Shown one piece after another: positions 36,104 to 44,792 of a stretch of 64,000 bases of DNA. Made by a program: the position numbers and the translations under genes. The stretch's first letter is position 1; each line of letters starts with the position of its first letter. Under the pieces are notes generated by a model. It saw nothing but the letters and a program-made list of their open reading frames with translations. It made no database searches and was not told the origin of the DNA. The stretch comes from an uncultured Bacteroidales bacterium (GTDB taxonomy: Bacteria; Bacteroidota; Bacteroidia; Bacteroidales; Paludibacteraceae), in assembly GCA_900316845.1 (NCBI GenBank), contig ONEG01000009.1, positions 1 to 64,000 on the forward strand, written 5' to 3'.

Positions 36104-39100
36104 ATGGAATCATTGATTGATATACGGCGGCCGGTGACGGTCTGCAGGGCGTCGGCGGGAACGGGAAAGACGTACACCTTAGCGGCGTATTATGTGGGGT
36201 TATTGCTTTCGGGCGAGGACTACCGCTCGATCCTTGCGATCACCTTTACCAACAAGGCGACGGCGGAGATGAGTGAGCGTATCATCGGCTATCTGCATGA
36301 GATCGCCAAAGGCGGGGCCGAAGGTGCGGCGTCCGGCGGAGCGAAAGGTGTGGTGTCAGGCGGGGCGAAGGACTTCCTCAGCTACGCGCGGAAATTCATG
36401 ATCCGCGATCAGGGTGCGCCGGACGAGGTGCTCTGCCGGCGTGCGGGAGAGTGCTTCGAGAAGATGCTGCTGGACTACGACAATGTGCAGATCCAGACGA
36501 TCGACTCGTTCCTGCAGACCCTCTTGAGCGGTCTGGCAGGGGTGTTGAAGATGAGTGCGGGTTTGAGTACGGAGCTGGATATCGACCACGTGATCCGCAC
36601 GGCGGTGGAGCAACTGCTGACGACCGACATGACGGCGTCGGACCGGACGATCATCGAAGATTATATGCGTCTGAAGTTGGATCAGGAGAGCCAGTGGGAC
36701 GTACGAGAGAGTTTGTGCGGCATGGCGAAAGAGCTGTACAACGAGTCCGTGCAGATGTTGGACGAAGAGGGGCTGATTTGTTTTGACGGTCCGTCGATTG
36801 TCCGCCGTCGCAAGGCGATTGAGGAGCAATGGAAGACGGATAAGGACTTGGCGAAACTGAAGGAGATTCTGCATCAATGCGAGCCCAAGGCCGATACCTA
36901 TAACCGCTATACGAAAGCCGCTTATGAGCGCTTGGTCCGGTCGGTTGAGGCACCGGACAAAGTGACGGCGAAAGACCGTTTCCGCGGCGTGAGCGAGAAA
37001 TACTGCTGCGACGAGTTGATGGGGCAGGCGACGGCGATTGCAGAGCCTCTGGGAAGAAAGTACAACACCCTGTCGCTGACCATCCGGTTCAGCAGAGACA
37101 TGGAGCTGATGAGTTCGTTGCAGCACCTCATCCAACGCAACCTCTCGGAGGCTAACTGCGCCTTGCTGGCACGGACGGCAGGGACGCTGAGTAAGGCGCT
37201 TCGGGACGGTGATGCGGAGTTCATCCTCGAGAAAGCCGGTATCCGCTACCACCACGTGCTGATGGATGAGTTTCAGGACACCAGCCAACTGCAGTGGAGC
37301 GTCATCCGGCGGCTACTGATGGACGTTCTTGCCGGCGCCGGCAACACTCTCCTCATCGTGGGCGATATCAAGCAGTCCATCTATCGGTGGCGAAACGGCG
37401 ATTGGCATATTATGGAGGGGCTAACTAATGATGGATTGAGCCGCTCGCAAGGCGAGCTAAATGATGGATTGATAAATGAGAAGTTTACTTCGCTCACGCG
37501 GAATTTCAGGAGTAGCGAAGAGGTGGTGCGGTTCAATCTGTCGCTCTTCGACCATATAGTTAAAGAGTGGGACAGTACGTTGGCGGCGAAGATCTACGGC
37601 GAAGGGTACGAAGAAGGCAAGTTGGCGGAGTTTTACCAGGCGAAGAAGAAAGGCGGCTACGTGCGCTTCCACGCCATCCCAAACGGCAAGCCGGCGGACT
37701 TGGCGATGGAGATGTTCGAGCAGATGGAGGAGCTGCTGAGCCGCGGTGTGAGAGCCGAAGAGATGATGGTGCTCGTTCGCGAGAAGAAAGAGGCGATGCG
37801 GGTGACGGAGATGCACGCGGATTTGGACGAGGCGCAGTTCCCGCACCTGAGCAGTGTGAAGATCGTCTCGGCGGACAGTTTTCTCTTGGAGGCCTCGACG
37901 GATGTGCAGCTGGTCATTGCGGGGTTGAAGAGTCTGACGTCCGGCGGCGTGGAAGAGCGGTATATAGAGATGATGACCGGTCGGCCGGAGTTGCTCAAGG
38001 CGCTGAAGGAGCGGCTGAACGCCGACACGCCTTTGTACGAAGCGGTGAGCGAGACCATCGCTATCCTCCTGACGGACGAGAAAGGGCAGTACCACGGTTC
38101 GCAGACGGCGTACCTGAATGCCCTCTTAGATCGTACTCGTGCGTACGTAAGCGCGTACGGTAGTAATATAAAGGAGTTCCTCAAATACTGGGACGACACA
38201 ATGCACGCGAAACCCATCCCTGCCTCGTCCACCAACGCCATCCGCATCCTGACGGTTCATGCCAGCAAGGGCCTGCAGTCGCAGACCTTGTTCGTGCCGT
38301 TCTGTACGTGGACCAAAGAAGCCGGGCGGCATCAACCGAAGATCTGGTGTAAGGCGGACGGAGAGAAAGATTTTGTGCCCATCCAGGACGGCACGGAGAT
38401 GGAGCTGTCGAACTACGCGCCGTACCGCGAGGAGGAGCACCTGAACATGCGGATCGATAACCTGAATATGCTGTACGTGGCGCTCACGAGGGCAGAGGAC
38501 AACCTCTTTGTCTCCACCTCGTACCCGGTTAATAAAGACGGCAAGAAAGGTGCCTGCAACCACGTGGGGCAGTATATTTTGGATTACGTCAAGGCCGATG
38601 AATATGAGGCTGGAAGTGTGATAGTCAAGAGTCAAGAGTCAGGAGCCAAGAGCCAAGAGGTAATTGAGGAAGCAGAACTGTGGGCGGATAGCGGACAAGT
38701 GCGGTTCGTGCAGTCGCAGGAAGGTGCGATGTACACGGCGTACGGCGATGAGTCGTACCGCAGAACGGCGAAGATGGAGGAGGGCACGTTGTGTCACGAC
38801 ATTTTTGCACATATCCGCAAAGCGGATGAGTTAGACGCGGTGCTGCGGGATTTTGAGACACGCGGTCTAATCGCTTCGGATGAACAACGGGAGAAGCTCC
38901 GCGGCTTGATCTCTTCGGCATGGAAAGGCAACGACGAGATGCGGGATTGGTTCACCGCTCCGTGGGAACTAAGGCTCGAGGAGGCGATCTATATCGACCG
39001 GCGCGAGTTGCGTCCCGACCGCGTGATGATCAACCCCGAGACGAAAGAAGCCGTGGTGCTGGATTATAAGTTCGGCGGATGGGAGAAGCAATATGTCCAC

Positions 39101-39199
39101 CAGGTGCAGGAATACATGGAGGCACTCCGACGCATGGGCTACAGCCCGGTGCGCGGATACCTGTGGTTCGCGAAGGAAAACAAGTTGGTTAGGGTTTAG
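36104..39199 (+). CDS. UvrD/RecB-type helicase-nuclease (AddA-like, 1031 aa)
   Basis: I start at the ATG at 36104 (MESLIDIRRPVTV...), because the promoter lies within any longer frame. Motif I 'ASAGTGKTYT' at residues 16-25, motif II 'VLMDEFQDTSQLQW' near 387, motif VI 'NMLYVALTRAEDNLF' near 786, and a C-terminal PD-(D/E)XK nuclease 'AVVLDYKFGGWEKQYVHQVQEY' near 985-1010. It should form the AddAB-like complex that processes double-strand breaks, with the protein at 39212. Three repeats are inserted in frame (residues 70-89, 440-461, 841-852), all between motifs. Confidence 0.92.
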   Translation: MESLIDIRRPVTVCRASAGTGKTYTLAAYYVGLLLSGEDYRSILAITFTNKATAEMSERIIGYLHEIAKGGAEGAASGGAKGVVSGGAKDFLSYARKFMIRDQGAPDEVLCRRAGECFEKMLLDYDNVQIQTIDSFLQTLLSGLAGVLKMSAGLSTELDIDHVIRTAVEQLLTTDMTASDRTIIEDYMRLKLDQESQWDVRESLCGMAKELYNESVQMLDEEGLICFDGPSIVRRRKAIEEQWKTDKDLAKLKEILHQCEPKADTYNRYTKAAYERLVRSVEAPDKVTAKDRFRGVSEKYCCDELMGQATAIAEPLGRKYNTLSLTIRFSRDMELMSSLQHLIQRNLSEANCALLARTAGTLSKALRDGDAEFILEKAGIRYHHVLMDEFQDTSQLQWSVIRRLLMDVLAGAGNTLLIVGDIKQSIYRWRNGDWHIMEGLTNDGLSRSQGELNDGLINEKFTSLTRNFRSSEEVVRFNLSLFDHIVKEWDSTLAAKIYGEGYEEGKLAEFYQAKKKGGYVRFHAIPNGKPADLAMEMFEQMEELLSRGVRAEEMMVLVREKKEAMRVTEMHADLDEAQFPHLSSVKIVSADSFLLEASTDVQLVIAGLKSLTSGGVEERYIEMMTGRPELLKALKERLNADTPLYEAVSETIAILLTDEKGQYHGSQTAYLNALLDRTRAYVSAYGSNIKEFLKYWDDTMHAKPIPASSTNAIRILTVHASKGLQSQTLFVPFCTWTKEAGRHQPKIWCKADGEKDFVPIQDGTEMELSNYAPYREEEHLNMRIDNLNMLYVALTRAEDNLFVSTSYPVNKDGKKGACNHVGQYILDYVKADEYEAGSVIVKSQESGAKSQEVIEEAELWADSGQVRFVQSQEGAMYTAYGDESYRRTAKMEEGTLCHDIFAHIRKADELDAVLRDFETRGLIASDEQREKLRGLISSAWKGNDEMRDWFTAPWELRLEEAIYIDRRELRPDRVMINPETKEAVVLDYKFGGWEKQYVHQVQEYMEALRRMGYSPVRGYLWFAKENKLVRV
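36311..36370 (+). repeat. GGA-rich triplicated unit inserted in the AddA-like gene
   Basis: Three copies of a 24-nt-scale unit encode GGAEGAASGGAKGVVSGGAK (residues 70-89) between helicase motifs Ia and Ib. Confidence 0.7.
37421..37485 (+). repeat. AATGATGGATTGA repeats inside the AddA-like gene
   Basis: Two copies of AATGATGGATTGA flank a GCTCGCAAGGCGAGC stem and encode residues 440-461 (LTNDGLSRSQGELNDGLINE). Confidence 0.7.
38624..38659 (+). repeat. GTCAAGA heptanucleotide repeat inside the AddA-like gene
   Basis: GTCAAGA/GTCAAGA/GTCAGGA/GCCAAGA/GCCAAGA, in frame, encoding VKSQESGAKSQE (841-852). Relatives lie at 40436 and 61699. Confidence 0.85.
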
Positions 39200-39214
39200 G
39201 ATTTAGGGTTTATG
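39188..39214 (+). repeat. GGTTTAG heptanucleotide repeat between the AddA- and AddB-like genes
   Basis: GGTTTAG/GATTTAG/GGTTTAT; the TAG in the first unit is the stop of the upstream gene and the last unit runs into the next ATG. Confidence 0.7.
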
Positions 39215-42040
39215 GAGAGTTTTTTGGAACAAACAGCGCGGGAGATCATCTCGCAGATCGAGTGGAGCAGGTTGAGCCGCACGACCTTAGTACTGCCGTC
39301 GCATCGTGCGGGGGTGGTGCTGAAAGATGCGTTGCTGCGGTTGCAGAAAGAGAGCCATGCACCGGCAGTATGGGCGCCGCAAGTGAGAACCCTGACGCAG
39401 TTGCAGGATGAGTTGAGTCCGCTCTACGCCGAGGATGAGTTATTCACGATCATCCGCCTCTATAAACACTATCGTGCCTTGATGCACGATGACGACCCGA
39501 TGCCCCTGGACGTCTTCTATAACTGGGGTCGCCAGATGCTGGCGGATTTCACGAACGTCGATGCGTCGATGGGAGCGAGCGAGGTGCCGAACTTCTTTGA
39601 GAACACCATCGCCGCGCATGAGTTGGAGCGGTGGAAGTTAGACGAGGAGGTGGAGGAACGGCTTCGGGCGCTGATGGGTACGAGGACGGACGCGGCGGCA
39701 GACTCCGTACGGGCGGCATACGAACGGCTCTGGGATCATCTGTACGAGTTGTATAAGGCGTTACGGGCAGAGATGTTAGAGGAGCAGAAAGGCTACGCGG
39801 GACTGAGACAACGGGCGGTCATCGAGCGATGGGAGGAAGAGAGTGTCCAAAACCAAATAAAGGATAGGACCTATATCTTCGTGGGCTTTAATTACCTGCT
39901 GCCGGTGGAGCGCGAGCTGATGACGCTGCTGAAGGACAAAGGCCAGGCGTTGTTCTTCTGGGACTACGTCCCGCATTTCCAAACCAACCGCAAGGCCTTC
40001 GCTTTTGCAGAGAAGAACGCGGGGGTGTTAGACCGCAGTGCTGACAGAGTACAGACCGCTTCGCCGACAGACCGCAGCAGAGCTGCTGACAGATTTCCGA
40101 AGGAGGTGACAGTGCTGTCGTGTGTGTCACGGGAAGCGCAGGCGCAGTACGTTCACCGATGGTTGCAGGAGAACTACACGGCGAAGGGCCGGAAGGTCGG
40201 TGTCGTCATCTGCGACGAGTCGATGTTGGAGCCGGTTATTTATGCCCTGCCGGCAATCACCTTGCCGGGCGAGAAAGAACCCGAACCGGTGAATATCACC
40301 AAAGGTTTTCCGCTGCGCAACACCGCCGTTTACGCCCGTGCCTTAGCGTGGCTGAACGAAGAGACGAAAGGTCGTGCCGAAGAACTCGCTCAGCCGGAGA
40401 CGATCGACCGACTGATAGAGGCGTTGTTTGTCAAAGACGAGAGTCAAGAGCCGAGAGACGAGAGTCAAGAGCAACCGCTTCATTGGCAGGAGTTGCTGGC
40501 ACTGGAGGCGGACTATCAGATACGTAAGATCCTCAACCAGCTGCGACTGCTCGTCACCGGTGGGCTGGACGGCGTGCCGTTCACGATGAAGCTGCTGCGG
40601 TTATTGTTCCGGCGTATGGTGGAGTCCGTGACGATGCCTTTCCACGGCGAGCCCGTGACGGATATCCAGATCATGGGTGTACTCGAGACGCGTATGTTGG
40701 ACTTCGACCGACTGCTGCTGCTGAATGTCGAGGAAGGTGTCATCCCGCAAAAACAGGCGGATATCAGTTTTATTCCTTTCTACCTGCGCAAGACCTACCA
40801 CATGCAGACCTCCGATGAGAAGGCGACTATTTATGCCTATAACTTCTTCCGTCTCTTGAGCCGCGCCGGGCATGCGACGCTCTTGTACGCAGCGGCAGAC
40901 GCCGTGGAAGGCGGCAAAGGCATGTCGCGGTTTATCATGCAGATGATCTACTCGCCGGAGTTTAAGGTGACGCGCGGTGCGATCCAGGAGAGCAGCGTGA
41001 TCGAGAGCCACGAAGCAGAGATCAACCTCACTCCGCGTTCGATCTTCTCCACCTTGCATCTCAACGACCGCGGAGAGTTATGCCGGGAGGACGGAAAGCG
41101 TTACCGCCTCTCGCCTTCGGCGCTGAATACCTATATCTCTTGTCCCAGGTCGTTCTACCTGCAGTATATAGAGGGCTTGCGGCCGAAAGAAGAAGAGGAT
41201 GTGCTCTTTGAACCCGCCACGATGGGTTCGTTCGTGCACCACGCGATGGAGTATATCTATACCCATTTCTTAGGTTGCGATAACAAGACTCCGGTGACCG
41301 TCACGCCCGAAGCGATTGAAGCCATCCGGGCGGATGAGACGAAGCTGCATGAGGCGCTGATGGCGGCATATGAGGCGATGAACAAGCTCTACGCAGAAGA
41401 TAACCCCGACGAGCCGAACCATTACATCCCCGACCACCACGTGGGGGAGAACGTGATCATCGAGGGCTATATATCGAATATCCTGACGCGCGACCGCGAG
41501 GATGCGAAGAAAGGGCTGCAGATCTACCTCTTAGAGCAAGAGCGTACGTTCCCTGTCGCCGTAGAAGGGCTGGGCGAGATACAAACCGGCGGCACCATCG
41601 ACCGGCTGGATATAGTCGGCGAAGAAGGCGCAGAGACCCTGCGCGTGGTGGACTATAAATCCGGCAGCTATAACGACACGACGCACGCGAAGAAGATGTC
41701 GTCTTCATGGGAAGAGATCATGGAGGATGCAGACAAGGCGTACGTACGCCAGACGATGATCTACAGCCACGCCGTCATGGCGCATGACAAGACCGGTCTG
41801 CCCATCGAACCGAACCTCTTCTTCTGCCGCCGGTCGCTGACGGAGATAGAGACGACGATCGACGTGGAGAACGAGACCGTACAGGACTATAGAACCGTGC
41901 AGAAGTCCTTCTACGAAGCCCTGCAGACGAAGATCAAAGAAGTAATCACCACCACGGATTTCCCGCAATGCGAGGAGGACCAATGCCCTGCGTTCTGTCC
42001 TTTCTTTGCCTTGTGCGGAAGACAACCCAATGAATATTAA
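39212..42040 (+). CDS. AddB-like PD-(D/E)XK nuclease with iron-sulfur cysteines (942 aa)
   Basis: The second subunit of the AddAB-like complex. The N-terminal half is an inactivated helicase-like fold. The C-terminal nuclease has 'TIDRLDIVG...RVVDYKSGSYND' (D and D-x-K) near residues 790-820. Four Cys for an iron-sulfur cluster are visible: one near 646 (YISCPRSFYLQY) and three at the end (QCEEDQCPAFCPFFALCG). Two repeats are inserted in frame (residues 274-295 and 409-421). It overlaps the HprK-like gene by 11 bp. Confidence 0.9.
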   Translation: MESFLEQTAREIISQIEWSRLSRTTLVLPSHRAGVVLKDALLRLQKESHAPAVWAPQVRTLTQLQDELSPLYAEDELFTIIRLYKHYRALMHDDDPMPLDVFYNWGRQMLADFTNVDASMGASEVPNFFENTIAAHELERWKLDEEVEERLRALMGTRTDAAADSVRAAYERLWDHLYELYKALRAEMLEEQKGYAGLRQRAVIERWEEESVQNQIKDRTYIFVGFNYLLPVERELMTLLKDKGQALFFWDYVPHFQTNRKAFAFAEKNAGVLDRSADRVQTASPTDRSRAADRFPKEVTVLSCVSREAQAQYVHRWLQENYTAKGRKVGVVICDESMLEPVIYALPAITLPGEKEPEPVNITKGFPLRNTAVYARALAWLNEETKGRAEELAQPETIDRLIEALFVKDESQEPRDESQEQPLHWQELLALEADYQIRKILNQLRLLVTGGLDGVPFTMKLLRLLFRRMVESVTMPFHGEPVTDIQIMGVLETRMLDFDRLLLLNVEEGVIPQKQADISFIPFYLRKTYHMQTSDEKATIYAYNFFRLLSRAGHATLLYAAADAVEGGKGMSRFIMQMIYSPEFKVTRGAIQESSVIESHEAEINLTPRSIFSTLHLNDRGELCREDGKRYRLSPSALNTYISCPRSFYLQYIEGLRPKEEEDVLFEPATMGSFVHHAMEYIYTHFLGCDNKTPVTVTPEAIEAIRADETKLHEALMAAYEAMNKLYAEDNPDEPNHYIPDHHVGENVIIEGYISNILTRDREDAKKGLQIYLLEQERTFPVAVEGLGEIQTGGTIDRLDIVGEEGAETLRVVDYKSGSYNDTTHAKKMSSSWEEIMEDADKAYVRQTMIYSHAVMAHDKTGLPIEPNLFFCRRSLTEIETTIDVENETVQDYRTVQKSFYEALQTKIKEVITTTDFPQCEEDQCPAFCPFFALCGRQPNEY
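40031..40092 (+). repeat. GACCGCAG-CTGACAG repeat inside the AddB-like gene
   Basis: Two copies of GACCGCAG...GCTGACAG, with a third partial one, in frame as DRSADRVQTASPTDRSRAAD (274-293). Confidence 0.65.
40436..40474 (+). repeat. GAGTCAA heptanucleotide repeat inside the AddB-like gene
   Basis: GAGTCAA/GAGCCGA/GAGACGA/GAGTCAA/GAGCAAC, in frame as DESQEPRDESQE (409-420). Confidence 0.85.
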
Positions 42041-42923
42041 CAAGATGATGAATACCCGTTATTACTGCGTAGCCGACCATCTGATGGCTATCACGGCACC
42101 TGAGAAGGCGTTTGAGGTGCTGAGCAATTATGCGCCGTTTGAGATCCCTGAACCGACCGGCGAGGTGCTGCTGCACATCTCCGTTTCGAAGGAAGAGCGA
42201 CCTTCTTCCGATAGTTGGGGACACGTCTATACCGACCGCTCGGACGAAGACATGCCGCGTATCGAGATGTACCGACGCCCCGAAGAGTGGTTGCTCTGCG
42301 TCTCTGTCTATCGCGATGCGCCGATCGACTGCGCCATGCGCTGCTCGGCGGACTGGCATGAGGTGACGCTGTACCCGAACCCGGAGAACTTCCGCTTTGC
42401 GGTCGATAACGCCGCGATGCTCACTTTTGCGTTTGCGACAGCAGATCGCCAGACGCTGCTCTTTCACTCTTCCGTCACGGTGCGTGAGGGCAAGGCATAT
42501 ATGTTCCTCGGCCATTCCGGTACGGGCAAGAGTACCCATAGTCGCCAGTGGCTCACGGCCTTCGAGGACGCGTGGCTGCTGAACGACGATAACCCGGCGG
42601 TACGGCTCTTGGAGAACGGCGAGGTATGGGTATATGGTACGCCGTGGAGCGGTAAAACTGCGTGTTATAAGAACGAGAAAGCACTCGTGCAGGCGCTCGT
42701 GCAGCTGGCGCAGGCACCGGAGAATAAAATAGCACGCCTGCGAATGACGCAAGCGTACCCGTATATCCTGGCATCGGTCAGCGGTCTGAAAGTGCTGCCG
42801 CAGATGATGGACCGGTTGTATGAGTCCATCGCCAAGTTGTTGGAAATCAGTCCTGTGTATCGTCTGGAATGTCTGCCGGAACCGTCTGCCGCACGGTTAT
42901 GCGCTCAAACGTGTTCACTTTAG
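42030..42923 (+). CDS. HprK/PEPCK-fold P-loop protein (297 aa)
   Basis: The ATG at 42030 overlaps the AddB-like stop by 11 bp. The P-loop 'GHSGTGKSTHSRQW' near residues 170-183 and the downstream 'LLNDDNPAVRL' and 'VYGTPWSGK' are typical of the HPr kinase/phosphoenolpyruvate carboxykinase fold. In Bacteroidales such single proteins occur in various contexts, some near peptide-modifying loci; none is here. The role is unknown. The 3' end overlaps the convergent mtaB gene by 77 bp. Confidence 0.8.
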   Translation: MNINKMMNTRYYCVADHLMAITAPEKAFEVLSNYAPFEIPEPTGEVLLHISVSKEERPSSDSWGHVYTDRSDEDMPRIEMYRRPEEWLLCVSVYRDAPIDCAMRCSADWHEVTLYPNPENFRFAVDNAAMLTFAFATADRQTLLFHSSVTVREGKAYMFLGHSGTGKSTHSRQWLTAFEDAWLLNDDNPAVRLLENGEVWVYGTPWSGKTACYKNEKALVQALVQLAQAPENKIARLRMTQAYPYILASVSGLKVLPQMMDRLYESIAKLLEISPVYRLECLPEPSAARLCAQTCSL

Positions 42924-44175
42924 CCTCGTCGTACGGACAGGAGACCCGGATGTAGTTTTCCGTCCATCCGTACATCAGCGGAGTTTCGACTTTTCCCCCT
43001 TCCCAAAGGACAGTCGCCTCGTATCCCTCATGCTCAGCGTAGAAAGCTGCGGTCTTGCGGGCGCTTAGTTCATGCAGTTCTTTGCTGCGGCGTTCGCGTT
43101 CTTTCTGCGGCACGATATATAGGTCCATCTCTAACATCCGCGTGTTGGCGCGCTCCGAGTAGGTGAAGACATGCAGCTGGCTCACCGGCAGGGAGTTGAT
43201 GAAGGTCTTATAATCCTCCCAGTACTCATCCGTCTCACCCCGTACGCCCACCATACAATCGACACCGATGAAAGCGTGCGGCATGACGGTCTTTATATGG
43301 TTCACACGCTCGGCGAAGAGTTCCCGCGTATAACGTCTTCCCATGATCTTCAGCACCTCGTTACTGCCGCTCTGCAGGGGAATATGAAAATGCGGCGCGA
43401 AATGCTTGCTGGTGGCTACAAAATCGATGATCTCGTCGGAAAGCAGGTTCGGTTCGCAGCTACTGATTCGTATCCTGAATCCTGAATCCTGAATCCCGAC
43501 TCCCGACTCCTGCATCCCATCCAAAGCCCGCAGGAGGTCGATGAACCGCTCACCTGTCGAGCGCCCGAAATCGCCGATGTTGACGCCGGAGAGGATGATC
43601 TCTTTGGCTCCGCCGTCGATGGCTTCTTGGGCTTGTTGAACGATCGTCTCGATGGAGGGGTTACGGCTCTTGCCGCGCGCCAGAGGGATGGTGCAGTACG
43701 AGCAGAAATAATTACAACCATCCTGCACCTTGAGAAAACACCGCGTGCGGTCGTCCTTGCTGTACGCCCCGTGAAAAGCCTCCACCTCGCGGATAGGAGA
43801 AGTGAAGACTTGAGATTTGAGATTTGAGACTTGAGATTTCTCTATCTCTTCCACAAACTCCTCGAGCCGGAATTTCTCATCCTGACCGAGCACATAATCC
43901 ACACCTTCGATCTTCGCTATCTCGCCGGGTTTGAGTTGGGCGTAGCACCCCGTGACGATCAATATCGCATGGGGGTTCTGCCGCCGGATGCGGTGGATCA
44001 TCTGACGGTCCTTATGGTCGGCGGCGTCGGTGACGGAGCAGGTGTTGATGACGCATATATCCGCTTCTTCACCTTTCTCTGCCCGCGTGTGACCTCTCGC
44101 GATGAGCATTTTACCCAACGCGCTGGACTCCGCAAAATTCAGTTTGCACCCTAATGTAGTGAACGAAATCTTCAT
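42847..44175 (-). CDS. mtaB: tRNA t6A37 methylthiotransferase MtaB
   Basis: A radical-SAM enzyme that adds a methylthio group to t6A37 in tRNA. Auxiliary cluster cysteines C10 (TTLGCKLN), C46 (NTCSVTD) and C77 (TGCYAQ); radical-SAM cysteines C154-x3-C158-x2-C161; a TRAM-like end (YEATVLWEGG...YTENYIRV-type). 442 residues. Two heptanucleotide repeats lie in frame: residues about 112-127 (EKSQVSNLKSQVFTSP) just before the radical-SAM core, and about 222-236 (MQESGVGIQDSGFRI). Both keep the frame and avoid the motifs. Confidence 0.95.
   Translation of the reverse strand: MKISFTTLGCKLNFAESSALGKMLIARGHTRAEKGEEADICVINTCSVTDAADHKDRQMIHRIRRQNPHAILIVTGCYAQLKPGEIAKIEGVDYVLGQDEKFRLEEFVEEIEKSQVSNLKSQVFTSPIREVEAFHGAYSKDDRTRCFLKVQDGCNYFCSYCTIPLARGKSRNPSIETIVQQAQEAIDGGAKEIILSGVNIGDFGRSTGERFIDLLRALDGMQESGVGIQDSGFRIRISSCEPNLLSDEIIDFVATSKHFAPHFHIPLQSGSNEVLKIMGRRYTRELFAERVNHIKTVMPHAFIGVDCMVGVRGETDEYWEDYKTFINSLPVSQLHVFTYSERANTRMLEMDLYIVPQKERERRSKELHELSARKTAAFYAEHEGYEATVLWEGGKVETPLMYGWTENYIRVSCPYDEAKVNTFERITVRQTVPADIPDDTQD
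43472..43513. repeat. GAATCCT heptanucleotide repeat inside mtaB
   Basis: GAATCCT/GAATCCT/GAATCCC/GACTCCC/GACTCCT/GCATCCC: six 7-nt units, in frame in the TIM barrel of MtaB. Confidence 0.9.
43806..43840. repeat. GATTTGA heptanucleotide repeat inside mtaB
   Basis: GACTTGA/GATTTGA/GATTTGA/GACTTGA/GATTTCT: five 7-nt units, in frame between the N-terminal and radical-SAM domains. Confidence 0.9.
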
Positions 44176-44194
44176 CTTTTTTCCATTTCGAGTA

Positions 44195-44225
44195 CAAAAG
44201 TACTACAATTTTGTAAAATATGCAA
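44195..44225 (-). promoter_or_regulatory. Promoter of mtaB
   Basis: On the minus strand TTG (44225-44223) and TACTTTTG (44202-44195) are 20 bp apart, about 20 bp from the ATG. Confidence 0.75.
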
Positions 44226-44231
44226 ATATTT

Positions 44232-44262
44232 TTGGTAATATCGTTTTTTTTTTGTAATTTTG
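44232..44262 (+). promoter_or_regulatory. Promoter of the nitroreductase-pdxA-alaS operon
   Basis: TTG at 44232-44234 and TAATTTTG at 44255-44262, 20 bp apart; back to back with the mtaB promoter. Confidence 0.8.
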
Positions 44263-44282
44263 TGCGCTAATTTTGGAGTATA

Positions 44283-44792
44283 ATGAATAACTTTGAACAA
44301 TTATGTCAAGTTAGGCGGTCCGTGCGCGCGTACACGAACCGACCGATAGAGCAAGAGAAAATAGATTATATGTTGCGCTGCGCGCTGATGAGCCCGAGTG
44401 CCAAACGAACCTGCCCGTGGGAGTTTTACGTGACGACGGACGAAGCCAAGTTGCGTCCGCTTTCCGGCTGCAGGACTTATGGCAGCAAGATGTTCGATAC
44501 TGCGACGGCGGCGATCGTCATTGCGCTGGATCCGACGCTGTGCGATAACACCTGGATGGCAGACGGAGCCATCGCTGCGGAGAATATCCTGCTGGCGGCA
44601 GCAGAGCAAGGTATAGGCGCTTGTTGGTGCCACGTGCACGAACGCGAAGGAGCGCCGGAGTTAACCCATCGCCTTTTCGGCATCCCCGAGAACCTCAAGG
44701 TACTCTGCGCCATCGCGCTCGGTTATCCGGCGGAAGAGAAGAAGCCCTATGAGTTAGACAAACTAAAGTACGAAAAAGTGCATATTTTATGA
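44283..44792 (+). CDS. Nitroreductase-family FMN flavoprotein (169 aa)
   Basis: 'RRSVRAYTNRPI' is the family's FMN-phosphate-binding start, followed by 'ALMSPSAKRTCPWEFYV' and 'GIGACWCHVHERE'. The family reduces quinones, nitro compounds or acts in other NAD(P)H redox reactions; the short 169-residue form is common in anaerobes. It shares an ATGA overlap with pdxA, so the two are coupled. Confidence 0.9.
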   Translation: MNNFEQLCQVRRSVRAYTNRPIEQEKIDYMLRCALMSPSAKRTCPWEFYVTTDEAKLRPLSGCRTYGSKMFDTATAAIVIALDPTLCDNTWMADGAIAAENILLAAAEQGIGACWCHVHEREGAPELTHRLFGIPENLKVLCAIALGYPAEEKKPYELDKLKYEKVHIL

